A stretch of DNA of 64,000 nt from Paraburkholderia xenovorans LB400 (lineage in GTDB: Bacteria > Pseudomonadota > Gammaproteobacteria > Burkholderiales > Burkholderiaceae): assembly GCF_000013645.1 (NCBI RefSeq), contig NC_007953.1, forward strand, positions 620,001 through 684,000. Direction: 5' to 3'. The notes under the pieces were generated by a model. That model was given only the letters and a program-made list of their open reading frames with translations. It searched no databases and was not told the origin of the DNA. Positions 57,997 to 64,000 of this stretch are shown piece after piece (position 1 is the stretch's first letter; each line of letters starts with the position of its first letter). The position numbers and the translations under genes are program-made.

Positions 57997-59091
57997 ATGC
58001 TGATCGACCTGCATGCCCATGCACCCCATCCCGGTTACTACAACCAGCACCCGCACTGGGGACCATTCTTCGAAGAAGATGATCGTGGTCATATCCGGAT
58101 GCGCGTAGGACACTGGGTACTTACGTTAGGCCAGCCGGAGCGAAAGGCCGCAGAGGCGGCCGGCACTGCGCCGCGCCTGGATGAATGGATGTCCGCCTGG
58201 GCGGATCCCTCAACGCGCATCAAGGCTATGAACGCTGCTGGCCAGGACGCCCAGGTGGTTTCGCTGCCCTCGCACGCGTACATGTACTGGACGGATCCGG
58301 AGTTCAGTGTGCGCTTTGCGCGCAAGGTGAACGACACCTTGGCGGAGTACTGTTCTGCGTACCCTGACCGGCTTTTCTTCTGGGCGCATGCACCGCTGAA
58401 TGCGCCTGTAGAGGCGGCCCGTGAGATCCGGCGCGCCGTCACTACGCTGGGCGCAAAAGGGTTGGTCGCAGGCGGCGCCAATTTTGGTGGCCTTGAGTTT
58501 TACGACGAGGCCATGCACCCGGTCTTCGAGACGCTCTGCGAGCTTGATGTGCCGATGTTCGTGCATGGCTACAACCAGTCTGTTACGTGGGGCGAAAAAG
58601 CTAACGAGGATCGTTTCGAGACAACGGCGATTGTGGGAATGAACTACGACGAGGCGCGATGCTTCTGGTATCTCGTCTGTGGCGGCGTGCTCGACCGGTT
58701 TCCGGATCTCAAGGTCTATCTGACTCATGCGGGAGGCTTTGTGCCGTATCAGATCGGCCGTCTTGCGATGACCAATCCGAATCTGGAAGATGCCCTGAAC
58801 AAGCGGCCTGTGGAGGAATATCTGAAAAACTTCTGGTTCGATCCCGAGTTGCACGAGTTGTCGATGCGTCAGTCCCTGGTCGATATTGTGGGTGCCAATC
58901 ACCTTGTTTACGGAACGAATTTCGGCGGCAGCGATGCTATCCGGTCGGACATGACGGAAGGTCTTCGGCTCTCGCAGGAAGATCTTGATCGGATCCGTTA
59001 CAGGAACGCCTGCGACCTCCTGCATCTTGCACCGGCCAGCATTGGTCGCTGTCCGGGACAGAACGAAACCACGGCTGGAATCAGGTCATGA
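57997..59091 (+). CDS. Amidohydrolase-2 (ACMSD-like) family protein, paralogue of the 25066 product
   Basis: A 364-residue TIM-barrel amidohydrolase closely similar in layout to the 25066 gene product: L-H-A-H with His6/His8, S-H-A-Y-M-Y-W, H-G-Y-N-Q-S, T-H-A-G-G. The usual Asp metal ligand is again Asn (308, Y-G-T-N-F-G-G). AAAGGAA precedes the ATG at 57997; an upstream TTG (57991) would add two residues. Base composition is less GC-rich than in the 20-50 kb genes. It is coupled by ATGA to the FAH gene. Likely a decarboxylase or hydrolase of an aromatic or dienoic acid. Confidence 0.93.
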   Translation: MLIDLHAHAPHPGYYNQHPHWGPFFEEDDRGHIRMRVGHWVLTLGQPERKAAEAAGTAPRLDEWMSAWADPSTRIKAMNAAGQDAQVVSLPSHAYMYWTDPEFSVRFARKVNDTLAEYCSAYPDRLFFWAHAPLNAPVEAAREIRRAVTTLGAKGLVAGGANFGGLEFYDEAMHPVFETLCELDVPMFVHGYNQSVTWGEKANEDRFETTAIVGMNYDEARCFWYLVCGGVLDRFPDLKVYLTHAGGFVPYQIGRLAMTNPNLEDALNKRPVEEYLKNFWFDPELHELSMRQSLVDIVGANHLVYGTNFGGSDAIRSDMTEGLRLSQEDLDRIRYRNACDLLHLAPASIGRCPGQNETTAGIRS

Positions 59092-59924
59092 AGCTGCTTC
59101 GCTGCGAAAACGGAGACGTCAGTTTCTGGGGCGTGCTGGAGAATAGCGGTTCGACAGTACGCCCGATCTCCGGTCGTTTCGCCGAATGGGCACCGGCTCT
59201 GACCCGTTCGCTCGACATGGAGACGCTGGTCTTTTCCGGGGAAGCGGTGCCTCTCGAACGGATTCGGCTGCTTCCGCCCATCGAAAGGACCAGCAAGGTG
59301 GTGGTCGCCGGAGCGAACTACATGAAGCATCTCACCGATTTCGGACTGGAACGGCCGAAGCAGCCGTTTGCCTTCCTCAAGTCCTACGGCGCGTTGATCG
59401 GAGCGAATGATCCTATTCAATATCCGCCGCTCACGCATGAGCTGGATCACGAGGTGGAACTCGTGGCCGTGGTCGGTGCAGACCGGGTTGATCCGCAGTG
59501 CCCGATGGCCGCAGTACTTGGGTTTACTGTCGGCAATGATGTCAGCGCACGTGATCTGCAACGAAGCGGGCCCGCAGGGATTGGCATGGATCTCTTTTCG
59601 GCAAAAAGCCTGGACCAAACCACAGGCGTGGGTCCGTGGATCGTTACACGCGACGAATTTCCCACAGAACTTCCGGATCTGCGTCTGACGTTAAGGGTTA
59701 ACGGCGAAATCCGCCAGGACAGCTTTACATCGCGCATGATCTGGAGCGTGCCGGAGTTGCTTCATTTCATCAATGCGCGTTGCCGTTTTGAATGCGGCGA
59801 CATCCTGTTCACCGGTACACCTGAACGGACCGGAGAAGGGCACATCTCGTACCTCAATCCGGGCGATGTCGTGGAAGCTGAAATCGAAGGAATCGGAAAG
59901 ATCCGCAATGTCGTGAACGGCTAA
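59088..59924 (+). CDS. Fumarylacetoacetate hydrolase (FAH) family protein
   Basis: A 278-residue FAH-superfamily enzyme: V-A-G-A-N-Y-M-K-H, the metal-binding D-H-E-V-E-L-V, G-F-T-V-G-N-D-V-S-A-R-D, and the C-terminal N-P-G-D-V-V-E-A-E-I-E-G-I-G. Its start overlaps the amidohydrolase stop (ATGA), so the two are made together and probably act on successive intermediates. Typical reactions are acylpyruvate hydrolysis or hydroxymuconate decarboxylation/isomerisation. A 193-base gap follows before the MFS gene. Confidence 0.93.
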   Translation: MKLLRCENGDVSFWGVLENSGSTVRPISGRFAEWAPALTRSLDMETLVFSGEAVPLERIRLLPPIERTSKVVVAGANYMKHLTDFGLERPKQPFAFLKSYGALIGANDPIQYPPLTHELDHEVELVAVVGADRVDPQCPMAAVLGFTVGNDVSARDLQRSGPAGIGMDLFSAKSLDQTTGVGPWIVTRDEFPTELPDLRLTLRVNGEIRQDSFTSRMIWSVPELLHFINARCRFECGDILFTGTPERTGEGHISYLNPGDVVEAEIEGIGKIRNVVNG

Positions 59925-60117
59925 ACCTTCCCGCTTGCGCCTCGTGAGCCCTGTCGAGGCGACGCGACACAGCAGGGGTCTACCTCATGGCAACCGCATC
60001 CCATCCTGTGGCCGGTTGTCCCGGCAGTAACTGTTCCAATGACCCGTACTGGGAATCCCGGCGCAGGACTTTACAGACGACGGCCGGCCAAACGTTGTCA
60101 CAACAAGGAGACATATA

Positions 60118-61431
60118 GTGCGTACCGTAGCCCAACAGACGGTCCGGCTCGTCACCCGGCGACTCGGCGTTTTCATGCTTGTCGTGTACCTGTTGAGTTC
60201 GATGGATCGCGTCAATGTGAGTTTTGCTGCGTTGACAATGAACGACGATCTGCATTTTGACCCCGGAATATATGGCTTTGGTGTCGGCCTGTTCTTTGTC
60301 AGTTATATGCTGTTCCAGTTGCCTGGTGCTGCACTGATCAGGCGCTTTGGTGCCGCCAGGCCGCTGGCGATCATGATGGTGGCGTGGGGTTTTTGTGCGT
60401 CACTTATGAGCTGCATCAACGGACGCTTCGATTTCTACGTGTTGCGCTTTCTGTTGGGGCTTGCGGAAGCGGGTGTCGTTCCTGCTGCCACGTTTTATCT
60501 GGCCAACTGGGTGCCGCGCCAAAACCTTGGACGAATCATGACCTGGGCGGCGCTTTCCCTTCCCATGGCGGTTATCATCGGTGCGCCTTTATCTGGCTGG
60601 TTGTTAACGCAGCACTCGATCGTCCACAGTCTGCCCGGCTGGCGATGGATGTTCTTCGTTGAAGGTCTTCCAACAGTCATCCTTGGGGTCGTTGCATATT
60701 TCCGTCTGACTGAATCACCGGCCGAAGTACGCTGGCTGACGCACGAACAACGTGAGTGGCTGATGCGTGAACTGGAAAAGGATCGCCCGAAGCAATCCCT
60801 TTCCACATACTCTTCCGGCCAGACCGCCGGACTATGGACGGTCCTGTCCGACAGGAACATCCTGACCATCGCGTTAGCGTACTTCTGTATCGCGATGGGT
60901 ACCTATGGATTGCTCTACTGGTTGCCACAGGTTATCAAGGCCGCATCAACCGGATTGAGTCCGATGGCGGTTACCTTGGTGAGTACGATGCCATGGATTG
61001 CCGCCGCAGCGGGCATGCTGCTGAATGGCTGGCATTCTGACCGGAACCAGGAAAGATGTCGCCATGTAGCGACGGGCGCGCTTATCGGCGCGCTCGGCCT
61101 GATATTGAGCTGCGCCTTCAGCAGTCCATGGCTTGCATTGCTTGGGCTGGTCGCCACGGGCTTCGGCCAGGGCGCGGCTCAGGGCCTGTATATGGCGATT
61201 CCGATTGATCTTCTCCGCGGCAATCCAGCCGCACCGACAGCTTTCGCGCTGATCAACATGATCGGCAACTGTGCCGGCCTGGTCGGCGCGAACCTTATCG
61301 GCTGGCTGCGTAATGCCACGGGGTCCTTCAGCATGCCAATCGAGGTTCTGGCGGCGGTGCTGGTGGTGGGCGCACTTCTGCTGGTATCGCTTCCCCGGCT
61401 GACACCCGGCCGTCAGCTTGCGCACCAGTAA
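60118..61431 (+). CDS. MFS transporter, anion:cation symporter (ACS) type
   Basis: A 437-residue major facilitator with about 12 TM segments. Typical ACS-family elements: Y-L-L-S-S-M-D-R-V-N-V after helix 1, G-F-G-V-G-L-F-F-V-S-Y, R-F-L-L-G-L-A-E-A-G-V-V-P and G-W-R-W-M-F-F-V-E-G-L-P. These carriers import tartrate, phthalate, hexuronate or aromatic acids with H+ or Na+. The start is GTG at 60118, 8 bases after AAGGAG. Between the FAH and porin genes, it is the probable uptake carrier for the operon's substrate. Confidence 0.94.
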   Translation: MRTVAQQTVRLVTRRLGVFMLVVYLLSSMDRVNVSFAALTMNDDLHFDPGIYGFGVGLFFVSYMLFQLPGAALIRRFGAARPLAIMMVAWGFCASLMSCINGRFDFYVLRFLLGLAEAGVVPAATFYLANWVPRQNLGRIMTWAALSLPMAVIIGAPLSGWLLTQHSIVHSLPGWRWMFFVEGLPTVILGVVAYFRLTESPAEVRWLTHEQREWLMRELEKDRPKQSLSTYSSGQTAGLWTVLSDRNILTIALAYFCIAMGTYGLLYWLPQVIKAASTGLSPMAVTLVSTMPWIAAAAGMLLNGWHSDRNQERCRHVATGALIGALGLILSCAFSSPWLALLGLVATGFGQGAAQGLYMAIPIDLLRGNPAAPTAFALINMIGNCAGLVGANLIGWLRNATGSFSMPIEVLAAVLVVGALLLVSLPRLTPGRQLAHQ

Positions 61432-61481
61432 TCGAAAAAGTGGCGAATTCCACATAAACACTAAAACTCAGTAATGCCAAT

Positions 61482-61501
61482 GTACTGATGCGAGTCAGTA
61501 C
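61482..61501. promoter_or_regulatory. 7-6-7 inverted repeat upstream of the porin gene
   Basis: GTACTGA, six bases, TCAGTAC in the 96-base gap between the MFS and porin genes. It may be a weak processing or attenuation hairpin or a regulator site; it lacks a T-tract. Confidence 0.4.
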
Positions 61502-61527
61502 CAAATCATATTGAGCGGGAGACAAAT

Positions 61528-62910
61528 ATGCGAGACGACACAATGTGTCGGCGTCACGACTTTTTTTTATGTATCCGGTCGCTGTTCGGTGCTGTGGCTA
61601 TCGGCATGTCATGTATCGCCATGACCGGTGCCGCGGCGGAAGAGGTAGCACCATCACCGGTGGTGCAACCCGCACCCGCCGCAGAAACGACAGACTGCGC
61701 GCGACTGGACGCGCTGAACACGCGCAGCCGGAGTGCAGAGGTTCAAATGCCGGTGTGTCAGACCATGCTGTCAGACATCGGTGGATGGCGCACCTGGCTT
61801 GCGGATCGTGGTATCGGTTTTCAGGCATCTGCTCTCGCAGGTGTCAACTACGACGTGCTAGGTCATGCGCGAACCCCGCAACTTTACGGCGGACAGAGTC
61901 CAACTTATAACACCTCGTCATACGCGCTGTTCACCTACGATCTTACCCGGCTCGGAATGCCTGGCGATGCACAGCTCACAGTCAAGGCAGACTGGTACAC
62001 AAACAGCTACTTCCCCTCCATACGTTATTCCGGCTTTACGGCCGTGGCGATAAATCAAAGATTTCTGAATGGCGATGTCGAATTACAATACGGCTACTTC
62101 GACCTGTCGCATAGTTTTTATGGGACTGTCCTTGGTGGCAATCCCGCGGTTGCTTCTTTTGGGCCGCAAAGCAATGTTCTCTATTCTGCAGGTATAAGCT
62201 CGGAGTCACCGACGCCAGCGGCCCAGATCATTCTCCGGGATCCAGCAACCCAACACTTCTATAACAATTTCATTGTTTCCCGAAGCACTAGCCCCGACGG
62301 ACAACTGGTGGAAAATCGGGCGAATCCCGTTGGCCTGCGGTTTTCGATTCCCGGCGACGGAGCGCTTTTCGTCGACGAAGTCGGGTACAAGAGGGATGCA
62401 TCTGTCAGTTCGCGGAGCCTTTGGGTACGCGGGGGTGCCGTGATCAACACGAGCGACTACCCGGCGCTTGACAAGACCAGATCACAAACGTCTTCACTTC
62501 ACAACAGGGCCTTTTATGGAGCCGCGACCGCGCAACTTACGTCACCATACAGCGACGCGCGCGGCCTGTATGTTGATGCGAAAGTCGATTATTCTCCGAG
62601 CGACGTCGCACTGTTCGCGCATGACTATAGTCTGACCGCCTTCATTCTTGGACCATTCAGCACACGCCGGAAAGATATGGTTTCACTATCGTGGTCCCAA
62701 AGCTTTTTCAGTCCGGAGGAACGCAGAACGCTGCAGGCCCGTGGCGCGGATTCCGCGCATTCCACCAGTTCACTGGAGATTTCCTACGCATTGAATCTTG
62801 CCCGCGGCGTCTATCTGATAAGTTCCCTGACCAGGACCTGGAATCCGGTATTTGCCCCGCTTCAGCCACCGGCCCTGTTTGTCAATGAATCGGTGTCAGT
62901 GACGTTCTAA
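61528..62910 (+). CDS. Outer-membrane porin, OprB-like carbohydrate/organic-solute type
   Basis: A 460-residue exported barrel protein. The N-terminus has a signal peptide (basic start, hydrophobic about 15-35, cleavage near G-A-A-A-E-E), a Pro-rich linker, then W-R-T-W-L-A-D-R-G-I-G-F, as at the start of OprB-type porins. Beta-strand sequence runs to a terminal Phe (S-V-T-F). GGGAG precedes the ATG; a second ATG is at residue 6. It completes a passage route (porin, MFS carrier, enzymes) for one small polar substrate. The linker contains a Cys pair (C-A-R, P-V-C) that may form a disulfide. Confidence 0.9.
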   Translation: MRDDTMCRRHDFFLCIRSLFGAVAIGMSCIAMTGAAAEEVAPSPVVQPAPAAETTDCARLDALNTRSRSAEVQMPVCQTMLSDIGGWRTWLADRGIGFQASALAGVNYDVLGHARTPQLYGGQSPTYNTSSYALFTYDLTRLGMPGDAQLTVKADWYTNSYFPSIRYSGFTAVAINQRFLNGDVELQYGYFDLSHSFYGTVLGGNPAVASFGPQSNVLYSAGISSESPTPAAQIILRDPATQHFYNNFIVSRSTSPDGQLVENRANPVGLRFSIPGDGALFVDEVGYKRDASVSSRSLWVRGGAVINTSDYPALDKTRSQTSSLHNRAFYGAATAQLTSPYSDARGLYVDAKVDYSPSDVALFAHDYSLTAFILGPFSTRRKDMVSLSWSQSFFSPEERRTLQARGADSAHSTSSLEISYALNLARGVYLISSLTRTWNPVFAPLQPPALFVNESVSVTF

Positions 62911-63377
62911 CAATCCGCCACCTCGCTATGTTACGTCTACGGGTTGTCAGCAGTCGGAGTTACAGGTCCGTCGGTCATCAAAGTCAACTCGCTCGTACCG
63001 GGGCGTAGTGGCGGACCGACCGAAACGGCACTTGTCGAGGCATGGTATCCGTTTGATTGCCGATAACACCAGTCAAGACAGGGATGTCTGCTTCCGATCT
63101 CAAGGTCGTGGCCGAAACGCAAAACCAATCATCCGCTACGCGGTAAGATCCGAGCTAACACTCGCTTTTCACTGGGTCGCATCGTGACAAAAAAACATGC
63201 ACGCTTAGGCACGCTATCGCCCTGAAGCAGGGTGCTCCCTGGAAACGGTGTCGTGACCTGTTGCCGATCGTATATCGACACCTTGCAAGGACTTGACGGT
63301 ACTCAAACAATTCGAACCTCCGGTTTGTCATGGGCGCTCCGTTCAGAAAGAACGGAGCGTACCCATCTGGAAGGTTC
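62911..63377. other. Gene-free region after the porin gene
   Basis: No supported gene in these 467 bases; frames are short and lack motifs. The right end contains an inverted-repeat element (63310-63381). Codon-like periodicity is weak, suggesting old non-coding or decayed DNA. Confidence 0.55.
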
Positions 63378-63381
63378 GAAT
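63310..63381. repeat. Imperfect 72-base cruciform with two perfect 10-bp arms
   Basis: Outer arms ATTCGAACCT (63310-63319) and AGGTTCGAAT (63372-63381) enclose a second perfect hairpin, CGCTCCGTTC (63335-63344), loop AGAAA, GAACGGAGCG (63350-63359). ATGGG and CCCAT (63330-63334 and 63362-63366) also pair. It abuts the MFS pseudogene. No T-tract follows, so it is not a simple terminator; a mobile-element end or cruciform-forming repeat is possible. Confidence 0.6.
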
Positions 63382-64000
63382 CGCGTTTAACACCCGGCTA
63401 GTCTTGGTCTGGTTTGCATTCCTTATGAGTACGGTTTGCCGTCTTGCATGGGGAACGATGGCTGCGTCTGTCGGATCGTCGCTAGGTCTCCAGGTGGAAT
63501 GCTGGGAATTTTTGTGACTTCGTTCTACGCAGGATACGTTATTTCAAATATCTTCAGCGAAGTCGCGTCGGACGTATTCGGCGCAGGCTCACCTTGGCGC
63601 TCTCGCTTCCAGGTCTCGGGATTTTGAGTATCAGATTCAGCCTGACTCCGAACGCGTGGGTTGGGTTACCCCTGCAGGCGCTGATGGGCATGGCAGCGGG
63701 CTGCCGATTATTCCGCAGCCGTCAAGTTGATTCGCACGTGGTTTTCGGCGCACGAGCGCGGAAAAGCGATTGGCCTGTTCATGACGTCGAGTTCGTTTGC
63801 GGTCGTCGTGACGGATATGAGTGTACCGGTGATGACGCAATATCTAGGCTGGCAGAATTCATACCGGGTTCTTGGGGCAACCACAATCGTTCGAGCACTA
63901 CACAGTAGGGTTCTTGGCATGGGCGAATGCTTTAATGATCAAAGGTCATCACGTATCCACAGTGGACGCGGGAATCGTCAGTGCGATTTCCGGAGCCGGA
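63378..64000 (+). pseudogene. MFS transporter pseudogene, continues past the window edge
   Basis: The MFS sequence can be followed only by changing frame. R-L-A-W-G-T-M-A-A-S-V-G ends near 63490; then G-I-F-V-T-S-F-Y-A-G-Y-V-I-S-N to about 63585; then L-T-L-A-L-S-L-P-G-L-G to about 63700. Next is K-L-I-R-T-W-F-S-A-H-E-R-G-K-A-I-G to about 63885, then V-G-F-L-A-W-A-N-A-L. That makes four frameshifts in 620 bases. Each segment is good MFS sequence (helices 1-7), so the gene was once functional and has decayed. It runs off the right edge. Sequencing error is unlikely to cause all four. Confidence 0.8.

Noticed and set aside
1..64000. CRISPR arrays, tRNA/rRNA genes, integrases or complete insertion sequences
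   Set aside because: Scanning both strands I saw no regularly spaced repeats, tRNA-like cloverleaf with a GTTCGA loop, rRNA core, or transposase/integrase motifs. A covariance-model scan could still find what I missed.

Overview
The window looks like chromosomal or megaplasmid DNA of a high-GC Burkholderiales bacterium, most likely Paraburkholderia, Burkholderia or Caballeronia. That placement rests on GC-rich codon use, AAGGAG-type ribosome sites, a fused aerobic-type indolepyruvate:ferredoxin oxidoreductase and the family content; I could run no database search. Almost every gene is catabolic. There are four acyl-CoA dehydrogenases, two crotonases, seven SDRs, three FAH-family hydrolases, three ACMSD/COG2159-type amidohydrolases, a P450, a BphC-type extradiol dioxygenase, a Rieske oxygenase pair, a LuxE/LuxC pair, three intact MFS transporters and six intact regulators. 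I saw no tRNA, rRNA, CRISPR array, integrase or complete insertion sequence.

Layout. 1-6246 (minus): amidohydrolase, two adjacent acyl-CoA dehydrogenases, a crotonase, a third acyl-CoA dehydrogenase, a 2Fe-2S ferredoxin and the N-terminus of a CaiB-type CoA transferase, read from one sigma70-like promoter. 6579-11067: IclR regulator, FAH hydrolase, MFS transporter and an SDR that lacks the usual Ser-Tyr-Lys residues. 11068-18435: a gene-free stretch with a structured, leader-like element, then a methyl-accepting chemotaxis protein, a LysR regulator and the large oxidoreductase. 18473-19741: MFS transporter. 20104-28236 (plus): eight-gene operon (SDR, acyl-CoA dehydrogenase, APH-fold kinase, two SDRs, amidohydrolase, two Rieske-oxygenase-like proteins). 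28299-31306 (minus): VOC protein, RraA-like protein, FAH hydrolase, kynurenine-formamidase-like hydrolase. 31586-36473: TetR, a P450 operon and AraC. 36553-41073 (plus): LuxE, LuxC, SDR, TetR. 41029-44985: phytoene-desaturase-like flavoprotein diverging from a 3Fe-4S ferredoxin, SDR and extradiol dioxygenase. 45023-55405 (minus): DUF1302 outer-membrane protein, DUF1329, YCF48-like propeller, RND/MMPL permease, VOC protein, crotonase, SDR and hydrolase. 56150-64000: a visibly lower-GC segment with an amidohydrolase-FAH-MFS-porin operon, bounded by a LysR pseudogene and an MFS pseudogene.

How it may work together (inference): a hydrophobic, probably polycyclic or isoprenoid-like compound crosses the envelope through the DUF1302/DUF1329/YCF48/RND set. 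It is hydroxylated by P450 with the 3Fe-4S ferredoxin and by the Rieske pair, oxidised by SDRs, ring-opened by the extradiol dioxygenase, hydrolysed by alpha/beta and FAH hydrolases, and shortened by CoA-dependent beta-oxidation. The APH-kinase/acyl-CoA dehydrogenase pair would handle 4-hydroxyacyl-CoA intermediates.

The most striking feature is the Rieske pair at 26149-28236. The first protein keeps the CxH/CxxH cluster ligands but has Asp where the two iron-binding His should be. The second keeps the full D-x2-H-x4-H site plus a distal Asp, but the cluster-binding segment of its Rieske domain is gone. Together they make one complete active site, suggesting an obligate heteromeric Rieske oxygenase.
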